64,000 nt of DNA. Source: Candidatus Gastranaerophilales bacterium (GTDB lineage Bacteria > Cyanobacteriota > Vampirovibrionia > Gastranaerophilales > Gastranaerophilaceae). Within the stretch, counting starts at the first letter, position 1. Every line of letters begins with the position of its first letter. The position numbers and the translations under genes were made by a program. This document shows positions 24,286 through 32,254 of this stretch, in pieces. The notes under the pieces are model-generated. The model ran no database searches, was not told the DNA's origin, and worked only from the letters and a program-made list of their open reading frames with translations. The stretch is taken from NCBI GenBank assembly GCA_944325665.1, contig CALVAY010000003.1, positions 1 through 64,000 of the forward strand, read 5' to 3'.

Positions 24286-25401
24286 ATGATACAACCGCAG
24301 TATTTACAACAGCAATACCCTCAAGCACCGAGTGCTGTAAGTATAAACATATACGAACCAAAAAGCTACGGTTCAAATCCTCAGCCACAAGCTATGGCAC
24401 CATATGATTACACAAGTCAATTATATGCAATGCCGCAAGCATCAGCATGGGGTCAACAAACTCAAACAGCAGTACAATCTCCTTTTCAACAATACATACC
24501 AACAATGCCTCAGTACACACCACAGGCAGCACCTGTTGAACAACAAGCTATGCCACAGAGCACAATAGAACAAGCTCCTCAAGAAGCACAAGCTCCTCAA
24601 GAAGCTCCTGCTGCTACTCAAGCGCAAGCTCCAATGCCACAAGTTGAACAAGGTGAACAAGCTCCAAAAGTTGATACAAATGCATTGTTAGCAGACTTAA
24701 AAAGCCAAGACTATAATGCACAAGCAGAAGCTATAACATCAATTGCTAACTTCACACAAGCAACTCCCGATATAGCTCTACAAGTTGCAACAGACCCTGT
24801 TAAACAAGGCTTGATTGATATAATTAATACCGATACATCAGCTTTAGAAGAATCAACTCCCGAACAAAAAGCTTTAGCTGACAAACAAGCAAAAGGTGAA
24901 AAACTTACCCCTGAAGAACAAGCACAGCTTGATCAACTATCACCTAAAGTAGCAGCAAACAAAAACAAAGTATTTGCACTATTCACTCTAGCTATGGTTC
25001 AAAAACTATCAAGAGATAATGAAGCACAATATGCTCAATTCCAAACAGAACAAGGTAAAACACCTGCTGCTCCATTAGCTCTTAAAGACTTAATGGGTTA
25101 TAACGAAATCGTTAACACAATTCAAAACGAACCAAACAAAGAATTGAAAATTGCCGCAATTCAAGCTCTTCAATATGTAGCTAAACCTGAAGAAAAAGCT
25201 GAAGTTGAACAAGTACTTCAAACTTCTCTAAACAGTGAAGACCCTGCTGTAAAACAAACAGCTCAAGAAGCTTTGGCAAAATTAGGTGAAACAACAGCTG
25301 CACCTGCTGAACAAGCACCTGCTGAACAAGCACCTGCTGAACAAGCACCTGCTGAACAAGCTCCTGTTGAAGAAGCTCCTGTTGAAGAAGCAAAAAAATA
25401 G
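24286..25401 (+). CDS. Q/P-rich HEAT-like protein with APAEQ repeats
   Basis: 371 residues. The N-terminal region (1-125) is rich in Gln, Pro and Ala and contains AVSINIYEP, shared with the protein at 22945. An alpha-helical HEAT/ARM-like domain follows (about 130-335, SQDYNAQAEAITSIANF, IAAIQALQYVAKPEEKAEVE). The C terminus is a run of APAEQ pentapeptides encoded by a 15-bp tandem repeat. There is no signal peptide. SD AAGGAG is strong and a terminator follows, so it is a monocistronic gene, probably well expressed. Function unknown. Confidence 0.72.
   Translation: MIQPQYLQQQYPQAPSAVSINIYEPKSYGSNPQPQAMAPYDYTSQLYAMPQASAWGQQTQTAVQSPFQQYIPTMPQYTPQAAPVEQQAMPQSTIEQAPQEAQAPQEAPAATQAQAPMPQVEQGEQAPKVDTNALLADLKSQDYNAQAEAITSIANFTQATPDIALQVATDPVKQGLIDIINTDTSALEESTPEQKALADKQAKGEKLTPEEQAQLDQLSPKVAANKNKVFALFTLAMVQKLSRDNEAQYAQFQTEQGKTPAAPLALKDLMGYNEIVNTIQNEPNKELKIAAIQALQYVAKPEEKAEVEQVLQTSLNSEDPAVKQTAQEALAKLGETTAAPAEQAPAEQAPAEQAPAEQAPVEEAPVEEAKK
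25301..25390 (+). repeat. 15-bp coding tandem repeat (APAEQ)
   Basis: Four perfect 15-bp copies (25301-25360, CACCTGCTGAACAAG) and two diverged copies (25361-25390) encode a Pro/Ala/Glu/Gln tail. It is likely to vary in copy number between strains. Confidence 0.9.
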
Positions 25402-25438
25402 TTTATTTTAAATAAGCACAAAAAGATATTGCAATATT

Positions 25439-25467
25439 AAATCCGCACAAACCCTGTGCGGATTTTT
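25439..25467 (+). terminator. Rho-independent terminator
   Basis: A 10-bp GC-containing stem AAATCCGCAC/GTGCGGATTT with a 7-nt loop, then TTTTATTT. It follows the HEAT-like gene by about 40 nt. Confidence 0.88.
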
Positions 25468-25509
25468 ATTTCAAAATATTAACTTTTTGAAAATAGAGAA
25501 AAGATAATG

Positions 25510-25515
25510 TTTAAT
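25510..25515 (+). promoter_or_regulatory. -10 TTTAAT, leaderless promoter
   Basis: TTTAAT ends 6 nt before ATG 25522. No SD is present. This is weaker than the TGn-extended examples. Confidence 0.4.
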
Positions 25516-25521
25516 TAAAAT

Positions 25522-25854
25522 ATGGATAAAATAACGAAAATAACGCCTATTAGCCGTAAAAACAACGAGTCAAAAACCGATAGCGCCAAGCTAAAGGCAT
25601 ATTTAGGATTTGAATATATTAAACTTAAAAAGGACGTAAACGGGCTGGATTATAATATTGACCATTTAAGAGAATTCGGGAAAAATCAGCGCTATATTAT
25701 CACTCTTGCAAGAAAAATCAACAAAGATACTTTTATATATAACTTCTTTGTTGAAGGAGACAAACTGACAGACTTTTTTGAAAGTTGTTTTAATGGTAAA
25801 ATCGAAGGTGATATAATAGACATTGACAAACTCCAACCGGAAAATCTGGCATGA
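25522..25854 (+). CDS. Small hypothetical protein
   Basis: 110 residues, soluble, Lys/Asp-rich, mixed alpha/beta pattern (KLKAYLGFEYIKLKKDVNGL, RYIITLARKINKDTFIYNFF). No family recognised. It overlaps the radical SAM gene by ATGA, so the two are translationally coupled and the small protein may assist the enzyme. This is inferred from context only. Confidence 0.6.
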   Translation: MDKITKITPISRKNNESKTDSAKLKAYLGFEYIKLKKDVNGLDYNIDHLREFGKNQRYIITLARKINKDTFIYNFFVEGDKLTDFFESCFNGKIEGDIIDIDKLQPENLA

Positions 25855-27626
25855 AAGATAATTTTTTTGAAGAATACAACTCGATTTTAACCTCTTGTGA
25901 AAGACCGTCAAGATACATTGGGGGAGAGTTTTTGAGTGCAAATAAAGATTTTAAAAATTCAAAGGTAAAAATTGCACTAACCTTCCCTGATAAATATGAA
26001 ATCGGAATAAGTAATTTTGGGCATAAGATTTTATACCATATTGTAAATTCTGTTCCTGATTATATGGCAGATAGAGCCTATGCACCCGATAAAGATTTTC
26101 TGGATTTGCTTAAAGAAAACGCTAAGCTGCTTTACGGGTTGGAATCAAAAGAACCGCTCAAGAATTTCGATTTTCTTGGTTTTGCTCTTCAGTATGAAAT
26201 GTCATACACTACAATACTAAAAATGCTTGAAGCATCTGATATTAAAATATATTCAAAGGAAAGAAAAGAGGATGAACCAATACTGCTTGCGGGCGGGCCT
26301 TGCGCATATAATCCTATGCCAATATCAGATTTTATAGACCTTTTTATAATAGGTGATGGCGAAGAAGTAACTCTTGAGCTTATGAAAATACAAGAAGAAA
26401 ACTCTAATCTATCAAGAGAAGAAAGAATTAAAAAAATGTCAGAGCTTGAGGGTGTTTTTTGCCCGAGATACCCTAAACACACAAGAAAAAGAATTTTTCA
26501 ACTGGACAAAAAATCGCATCCAACAAAATCACCTATCTCGCACTTTACGAGCGTACATGACAGAGCAACGATAGAAATTAGAAGGGGTTGTGCGAGATTA
26601 TGCAGATTTTGCCAAAGCGCACACACGAATCTGCCCGTAAGAGAAAGAAACAAGGAAGATATAATAAATTTAGCCTGTGAATATGTAAAAAATACAGGTT
26701 ACGATGAGTATTCGCTCCTATCTCTTTCATCAAACGACCATACTAATATTGAAGAAATTATTGAAAGGCTTAACAAACATTTTTTAGGCAGCGGGATAAA
26801 TGTTTCACTGCCCAGCCAAAGAGCGGACAAGTTTTCTCTAAAATTAGCAAATTTAATGCAAGCAGAAAAAAAATCTACAATTACAATTGCTCCTGAAGCC
26901 GGAAGCCAAAGGATGAGGGATGTAATAAACAAAAACTTAAGCGAAGAGCAAATTGTAAATGCCGTTGTATCATGTGTTGAGAGCGGTTGGGATAAAATTA
27001 AATTTTATTTTATTATTGGTTTGCCCTTTGAAAAAGACGAAGACGTTTTGGCGATAGCAGAATTAATTAAAACCATTAACAAAAAGTGTCGCGAAATGAA
27101 TCTAAAAGTACCCAAAATTACCTGCTCAATAGCTGTTTTTGTTCCCAAGCCACACACGCCTTTTGCTTGGCACGGACAAAATACGCTTGAAGAAATTGAA
27201 AGAAAAATTTCGCTTCTGCTTTCAAAAAAGCCGGAAATAAAAAATGCAAAATTAAACTTCCACACTCCCAAGGTTTCTCAGCTTGAGGCGTTTTTAACGC
27301 GAGGCTCGGAAAAACTTTGTGATTTTATTTATGAATTGTACAAAAATGGCTCTTACCTTGATTCATGGGAAGAAAATATTGATTTTGAAATGTATCACAA
27401 AGCTGCTGAAAAATTTAATCTGGATATTGAAGAATTAGCCACAAAAACATATGATACAGACAAAACAGCTCATTGGGAAATAATAGACTGCGGAGTTAAC
27501 AAGAGCTGGCTTATTAACGAATACAAAAAGGCTCAACTTGCAGCAACGACAATTCCTTGCGAAACAAAGTGTTCAAATTGCGGCGTTTGCCCAAACTTCA
27601 AGGTTCATAAGGTTTTAGACAACTAA
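25851..27626 (+). CDS. B12-binding-type radical SAM protein (TIGR03960-like)
   Basis: 591 residues. The N-terminal region resembles a cobalamin-binding Rossmann domain (about 35-200; LTFPDKYEIGISNFGHKILY, LAGGPCAYNPMP, DLFIIGDGEE), though without a DxHxxG histidine motif. The radical SAM core carries CARLCRFC (about 246-253), SLPSQRAD and TIAPEAGSQRMRDVINK. The C terminus (CSNCGVC) is typical of TIGR03960. In many bacteria the partner DUF2344 domain is fused or adjacent; here neither the fusion nor a neighbour is present. Substrate unknown. Confidence 0.85.
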   Translation: MKDNFFEEYNSILTSCERPSRYIGGEFLSANKDFKNSKVKIALTFPDKYEIGISNFGHKILYHIVNSVPDYMADRAYAPDKDFLDLLKENAKLLYGLESKEPLKNFDFLGFALQYEMSYTTILKMLEASDIKIYSKERKEDEPILLAGGPCAYNPMPISDFIDLFIIGDGEEVTLELMKIQEENSNLSREERIKKMSELEGVFCPRYPKHTRKRIFQLDKKSHPTKSPISHFTSVHDRATIEIRRGCARLCRFCQSAHTNLPVRERNKEDIINLACEYVKNTGYDEYSLLSLSSNDHTNIEEIIERLNKHFLGSGINVSLPSQRADKFSLKLANLMQAEKKSTITIAPEAGSQRMRDVINKNLSEEQIVNAVVSCVESGWDKIKFYFIIGLPFEKDEDVLAIAELIKTINKKCREMNLKVPKITCSIAVFVPKPHTPFAWHGQNTLEEIERKISLLLSKKPEIKNAKLNFHTPKVSQLEAFLTRGSEKLCDFIYELYKNGSYLDSWEENIDFEMYHKAAEKFNLDIEELATKTYDTDKTAHWEIIDCGVNKSWLINEYKKAQLAATTIPCETKCSNCGVCPNFKVHKVLDN

Positions 27627-28774
27627 ATAGAATTTAAATAGTTTTGCAAATTAATGATTTTACTTGCATTTTTTGTTTTATTTCTTTTTTGCAGAAGTAA
27701 AATTGTTGTTTCAATATCTTGCCTTGCACCCTTGTAATCGTTCAGATAAATTTTGGCATAGGCTCTTGCTTCAAGGTAAGCAGGCTCATCAGGGTAAGCC
27801 TTAACCGCTTTATCAAAAGCATTTAAGGCGCTGACGTAGCTACCCGCTTTATAATAGACACGTCCGAGATAATAATATACAAATTTTAAGGAAGGGTCTT
27901 GGTCTAAAATCTGCTGATAAGCCATAATCGCATTTTTATAACTGTTAATATCCGTATAGACATACGCACTTGCAGCAAAAGAGCGAATATCGTCCGGATC
28001 AATAACTTTCGCCCTTTGAAAACTTTCAATAGCACCCATTTTTTGATCTGCCCAAAAAAGAGCACAGCCGAGTTTATAGTAATCATCGGCAGTAACGTCA
28101 ATTCCGCTCATAACTTTTGAGTGCAAATCGCCGCTAAGAGAAAGACAGCTTTGGTAATCAGTGCAATGCTTTTCAATTCCGTTGAAATATCGCATAACCA
28201 TTTTTGAATCGACAAAAGAAATCGACATAGAAATTCCGACGACTATAAGAAAAATCATAAGAATTTTTCTGAAATAAATCCCCATAAGGGGTCTTTTAAG
28301 CATTTTAGTGGCGAATTTCTTATCAAAAAAAGGTACCAGAGTATGCGGGTTGTTATGAACTCTTACATCATCAAGAACTTTTTTTGAAAAATAATCTAAA
28401 TCGGCATTATACGAGCAAAAAACAAAAATGAAAGGCAAAATACAAACAAGCCCAATATCGTAGTATAAGGCAACAATTGGTATTAAAAGCAGGAGTATGC
28501 CTTTGATAAACATTCCTTTAAACAGATAATAAAACGGACCAAACAAAAGTGCCAGAAAGTTTGAACGAGAGTCAAATTTCATTTTGTTGGCAAATGAAAG
28601 ATTGGATAATTGAGGACAAAAGTGCCAAATGAGACTATTTTTAGTTTGCCCTTGAGTAAAATTATTAAAATAAGATATGTATAGCAATCTGAACTTGTTT
28701 TTCCAAAAAGTGGAAACATCAAGCTCTGCTATAAGTTCATATGCATTTTTTATCTCAAGGCGTTGGTTTAACAC
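27623..28774 (-). CDS. Membrane protein with TPR domain
   Basis: 383 residues. The N-terminal half has a DUF2628-like hydrophobic segment (about 70-120, FLALLFGPFYYLFKGMFIKG) and a further helix near 170-190. The C-terminal half (about 225-370) is a TPR array (YYKLGCALFWADQKMGAIES, VYYYLGRVYYKAGSYVSALN). The start appears to be GTG 28774, 5 nt after the receiver gene stop, without an obvious SD. Last gene of a three-gene operon with a histidine kinase and receiver. It overlaps the convergent radical SAM gene by 4 nt. Confidence 0.72.
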   Translation of the reverse strand: MLNQRLEIKNAYELIAELDVSTFWKNKFRLLYISYFNNFTQGQTKNSLIWHFCPQLSNLSFANKMKFDSRSNFLALLFGPFYYLFKGMFIKGILLLLIPIVALYYDIGLVCILPFIFVFCSYNADLDYFSKKVLDDVRVHNNPHTLVPFFDKKFATKMLKRPLMGIYFRKILMIFLIVVGISMSISFVDSKMVMRYFNGIEKHCTDYQSCLSLSGDLHSKVMSGIDVTADDYYKLGCALFWADQKMGAIESFQRAKVIDPDDIRSFAASAYVYTDINSYKNAIMAYQQILDQDPSLKFVYYYLGRVYYKAGSYVSALNAFDKAVKAYPDEPAYLEARAYAKIYLNDYKGARQDIETTILLLQKRNKTKNASKIINLQNYLNSI

Positions 28775-28779
28775 TGTAT

Positions 28780-29145
28780 TTATTTTATTCCCAGAAGTTT
28801 ATTGGTTTGTGCAATGAAATTTGTAACATCAATAGGCTTAGTAATGTAGTTATCGCAACCGAGCATTTTAGCCTGTTGTTTGTCTTTGTCCATTGCAAAA
28901 GCAGAAACAATTAATGTTTTCGGAATATTTACACCTTCGCCTTTTAATTTTTTCAATAAGGTAAATCCATCCATCTTTGGCAGTGCAATATCTAAAATCA
29001 TTAAATCATATCCACCTTTTAATATTTTATCATAAGCATCTTCACCATCAAAAGATTTTTCAATATCGTGGCCTTGAAAAGACAATATATCATAAAAAAG
29101 CTTCATATTTATTTCATTGTCTTCTACAAGAAGTATTTTTTTCAT
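28780..29145 (-). CDS. Single-domain response regulator (CheY/DivK-like)
   Basis: 121 residues comprising only a receiver domain. Acidic Glu8-Asp9, phospho-acceptor Asp52 (LMILDIALPKMDG), a Ser/Ala switch (VSAFA) and lysine in NYITKPID are all present. With no output domain, it presumably acts by protein contact. It overlaps the histidine kinase gene by ATGA, making that kinase its probable phosphodonor. Confidence 0.92.
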   Translation of the reverse strand: MKKILLVEDNEINMKLFYDILSFQGHDIEKSFDGEDAYDKILKGGYDLMILDIALPKMDGFTLLKKLKGEGVNIPKTLIVSAFAMDKDKQQAKMLGCDNYITKPIDVTNFIAQTNKLLGIK

Positions 29146-30374
29146 ACCAGCGCCTTTTTAAAAACAATTTTAAATGTTGTACCTTTTCCCAAGGCACTTT
29201 CCAGCGTAATTTTTCCTTTTAAGAGCTTAACTAACTCCTTTGTAATAGTAAGCCCAAGCCCTGTCGAGCTTTGAGATTTCGAGTAAAGATTATTAAGATG
29301 AACAAACTTTGTAAAAATCTTGTTGTGATATTTTTTATCGATTCCAATGCCGTTATCTTGAACCTCTAAAACAAAGTCGTTATCAATACACTTGGTTCTA
29401 ATATGTATTTTCCCGTTCTCAGGTGTAAATTTTATTGCATTGCTTAAAAGGTTATACAAAATTTGTTGAAATTTCTGATAATCTGATTTTATGTTCGAAT
29501 CGCAACCGGAGGCAAATTCGACACTGATTGATTTTTGCTGAGCAAGCGGAGATAGTATATTTATCGCTTCTTGAATAACGCTCTGCGGGGAAATCTCACT
29601 AAATGAAGCCTTCATTGCCTTTGATTCTATTTTTGACAAATCCAAAATTTCATTAATCATACCTAAGAGATGAAGTCCCGAAATTTGAATGTCTTTTATA
29701 TATTCTTCCTGTTTTTCGTTTAATTCGCCAAAGATTTTACAGCCCAGGGCTTGAGAAAAACCGATGATAGCGTTAAGAGGCGTTCTTAATTCATGAGATA
29801 TATTTGCCAAAAAAGCATTTTTGGTCTCATCAAGTTCAAGTAATTTTTTATGTTGTTTTTCAATAACCTCGTAAGCATTATTTTTCTCAACAATAGCCTC
29901 TTGAAGAGCCTTTAGCTGCATTTTAACAACATCATTTAACTCATAGTCTTTAATTAAATAAGAAAAAATACTTACAAGTGAAGAAAATGCACAAACTTCA
30001 GCTTTTTCTAATTTATTTTTTGACAAGGCCATAACAAAGCCAAAGCAGGAATTTTTAATATACAACTTTGAAATAAGAACATTTTTAATGTCCGAAGAAA
30101 AGCAATTATAGTTGTTTTCAAGAAGCAGGGGTTCATTTGAATTGTGGGAAAATATAATACTTTTAACATCCTCACCAAGCTCAACTTTATTGCCGATAAA
30201 GGATTTAATCTCATAGTCCGATTCGGACGTAAAGTAAATGCCAATAAAATCAAAATCAAATACAGAATTTATCTCACCCAGACTGTACGCATAAAAGTCT
30301 GCATTAAGCGGGCTTTTGCCGTTAATTAAATCCGAGATTAAATCAAATACCTTTATAAACTTTTGTCCGTCCAT
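29142..30374 (-). CDS. Sensor histidine kinase, soluble GAF-like
   Basis: 410 residues, no transmembrane helix. The N-terminal sensor part (about 1-150) resembles a GAF fold (FDFDFIGIYFTSES), a coiled coil runs from about 150 to 183, the HisKA domain has phospho-accepting His194 (ISHELRTPLNAIIGFS), and the HATPase_c domain (about 290-405) has N box LYNLLSNAIKF, G1 DNGIGID and G2 STGLGLT. It is cotranscribed with a single-domain receiver. No SD is seen. TATAAT (minus 30387-30382) ends 7 nt before the ATG, suggesting a leaderless start. Confidence 0.92.
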   Translation of the reverse strand: MDGQKFIKVFDLISDLINGKSPLNADFYAYSLGEINSVFDFDFIGIYFTSESDYEIKSFIGNKVELGEDVKSIIFSHNSNEPLLLENNYNCFSSDIKNVLISKLYIKNSCFGFVMALSKNKLEKAEVCAFSSLVSIFSYLIKDYELNDVVKMQLKALQEAIVEKNNAYEVIEKQHKKLLELDETKNAFLANISHELRTPLNAIIGFSQALGCKIFGELNEKQEEYIKDIQISGLHLLGMINEILDLSKIESKAMKASFSEISPQSVIQEAINILSPLAQQKSISVEFASGCDSNIKSDYQKFQQILYNLLSNAIKFTPENGKIHIRTKCIDNDFVLEVQDNGIGIDKKYHNKIFTKFVHLNNLYSKSQSSTGLGLTITKELVKLLKGKITLESALGKGTTFKIVFKKALV

Positions 30375-30381
30375 TATATTA

Positions 30382-30387
30382 ATTATA
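30382..30387 (-). promoter_or_regulatory. -10 TATAAT 7 nt before histidine kinase
   Basis: Perfect minus-strand TATAAT ending 7 nt before the ATG at 30374, with no SD. Confidence 0.45.
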
Positions 30388-30424
30388 AATACATTTAAAT
30401 TTTAAGGCAAATGTTTAATAAAGA

Positions 30425-30925
30425 TTACACATTAAGCTTATAACCGCCTTTTGTGGCATTTTGAAGGACATCTTCGTTAATCTTTGCTCTTAGGTTTTTA
30501 ATATATTTATAAACATAATCCGTTGGAAGTTCAAGGATTGTAGCCAAATCTTTGGCATAAACAACTTGATTTTTGTTTTGCATAAAATGTTCTAAAACAG
30601 CTTGTTCGCGCTGAGTTAACGGCTTTTTAAAAGTTAATTTTAGAGAAGAAAAAACACTTTCTTTTTTATCTTCCTTCATTTTCTCTTCTTGAATTTCAAC
30701 AGATTTTTTTGCAACCTTTAAAATATTTTCTTTTGGACATTGTTCTCTTTCAACAGACATAGCAGAGGAACTTTTCTCGCTCTTTAAAACCAAATCAACA
30801 ATATCACGTGTTTGTTTTTCTTCCTTTAGTGTTTTACCCAATCTTTTAGCAAATTCTTCAAGAGTTATTTTTTCAAGAGAGCTTCTCCATTGTTTAATCT
30901 CTTCTTTACTCAAGTATTCACTCAT
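30425..30925 (-). CDS. Putative DNA-binding protein, winged-helix C terminus
   Basis: About 166 residues. The N-terminal part (1-95) is charged and helical without a recognised domain. The C-terminal region (about 100-165) resembles the OmpR/PhoB winged helix: LTQREQAVLEHFMQNKNQVV, then YVYKYIKNLRAKI and GGYKL at the end. No receiver domain is present. I prefer ATG 30925 with SD AGGGGA. An in-frame ATG at 30964 preceded by TGC-TATAAC (5-nt gap) would give a leaderless form 13 residues longer. Confidence 0.65.
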   Translation of the reverse strand: MSEYLSKEEIKQWRSSLEKITLEEFAKRLGKTLKEEKQTRDIVDLVLKSEKSSSAMSVEREQCPKENILKVAKKSVEIQEEKMKEDKKESVFSSLKLTFKKPLTQREQAVLEHFMQNKNQVVYAKDLATILELPTDYVYKYIKNLRAKINEDVLQNATKGGYKLNV

Positions 30926-31060
30926 TAAATTGTTCCCCTTTATGTGTGTATATTCCGTTTTCATTATTTGTTATAGCACAGAATATAATTAAAAATCAGC
31001 AAATATTTCATAAAGTAAATTTTTTTTTAATAATTTAAAATTTATAAAAAAAGCCTTGAC

Positions 31061-31095
31061 AATAAAAAATGAGCCTCGAAAACTCAAGGCTCATT
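31061..31095 (-). terminator. Terminator of fba
   Basis: A 9-bp stem AATGAGCCT/AGGCTCATT (68-76 with 87-95 of this stretch) with a 10-nt loop, followed on the minus strand by TTTTTTATT. It lies 20 nt after the aldolase stop. Confidence 0.88.
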
Positions 31096-31114
31096 ATACT
31101 TTATAAAGGATGTA

Positions 31115-32074
31115 CTAGTCGTCAGCGTGTCCTGCTGTACCTAATACGTCTCTCATTTTGTGAATAACTATTTCTTTAACGGCTGTTCTACCCGGACCCA
31201 TATATTCTCTCGGGTCAAATTTTTCAGGATGTTCAACAAAGAACTCTCTGATTGTAGAAGTCATAGCTAATCTTAAATCTGTATCGATGTTAATTTTAGC
31301 AACACCGTGTTTAGAAGCATAGTTAAGCATATCTTCAGGGACACCTTGTGCATCAGGCAAGTTGCCACCGAATTTATTACATTTAGCAACAAATTCTTTT
31401 GGAACGGATGATGAACCGTGAAGAACAATCGGATAATCATAGCCAACAACATCAAAGATTGCTTTTTTACATTCAGCCAATCTTTCGAAGTCTAATTTAG
31501 CTTCACCTTTGAATTTGTATGCACCGTGTGAAGTACCGATAGCGATAGCCAAAGAATCACAACCTGTTTCTTTAACAAATCTTGCAGCTTCTTCAGGATC
31601 AGTGTAAGTAGCGTGTTTAGCATCAACTTTAACGTCATCTTCTACACCGGCAAGTTTACCAAGTTCAGCTTCAACTGAAACTCCTCTTTCGTGAGCGTAT
31701 TCAACAACTTTTTTAGTTAAAGCAATATTTTCTTCAAGCGGGAATCTGCTACCGTCAATCATAACTGAAGAGAAACCGCCGTCGATACAAGCTTTACAAA
31801 TTTCAAAGTCTGCACCGTGGTCTAAGTGAAGAGCAATTGGAACAGTTGTTGTTGCAAGAGCAGCTTCAACCAATTTAATTAAGTATGTTTGATTAGCATA
31901 TTTTCTAGCACCTGCTGAAACTTGCAAAATAATAGGAGAACGAGTCTCTTCAGCAGCTTCTGCTATACCTTGCAAAATTTCCATGTTGTTAACATTGTAA
32001 GCACCAATAGCATATTTGCCTGCAAGTGCTTTTTTGAACATTTCACCTGTTCCGACAAGTTTTCTTTCTGTCAT
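31115..32074 (-). CDS. fba: Fructose-bisphosphate aldolase class II
   Basis: About 319 residues. Zn-dependent aldolase of glycolysis and gluconeogenesis that cleaves fructose 1,6-bisphosphate. AYNVNNMEILQGIAEAA, the zinc/catalytic motif HLDHGADFEIC, MIDGSRFPLEEN, ATSHGAYKFKG-type region, LHGSSSVP and NIDTDLRLA are all intact. The start at ATG 32074 (MTERKLVG) has SD TGAGGA; upstream in-frame sequence is hydrophobic and non-conserved. Monocistronic, with its own terminator. Confidence 0.95.
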   Translation of the reverse strand: MTERKLVGTGEMFKKALAGKYAIGAYNVNNMEILQGIAEAAEETRSPIILQVSAGARKYANQTYLIKLVEAALATTTVPIALHLDHGADFEICKACIDGGFSSVMIDGSRFPLEENIALTKKVVEYAHERGVSVEAELGKLAGVEDDVKVDAKHATYTDPEEAARFVKETGCDSLAIAIGTSHGAYKFKGEAKLDFERLAECKKAIFDVVGYDYPIVLHGSSSVPKEFVAKCNKFGGNLPDAQGVPEDMLNYASKHGVAKINIDTDLRLAMTSTIREFFVEHPEKFDPREYMGPGRTAVKEIVIHKMRDVLGTAGHADD

Positions 32075-32254
32075 ATCATTAATCCTCATTAATGTACCGT
32101 ATACGGCATTTATAATATAACAAAAATTAAATAAAAACAAGCAAATAAAAAGTCTCAAAAAATGTAAAGCTTTGTAAATAAAAGATTGAAAATTATAAAG
32201 AAAGGCGCTTAAAAACCCGTAAATAAATTTGGAAGGCAAGCAAGGAGTGTAAAA

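Noticed and set aside
25301-25390. Repeat as mobile or CRISPR-like element
   Set aside because: It is an in-frame 15-bp coding repeat (APAEQ) in a low-complexity tail.
32075-32239. N-terminal extension of fba with a hydrophobic segment
   Set aside because: The aldolase is cytosolic and starts at MTERKLVG with a good SD; the upstream frame is only open by chance.
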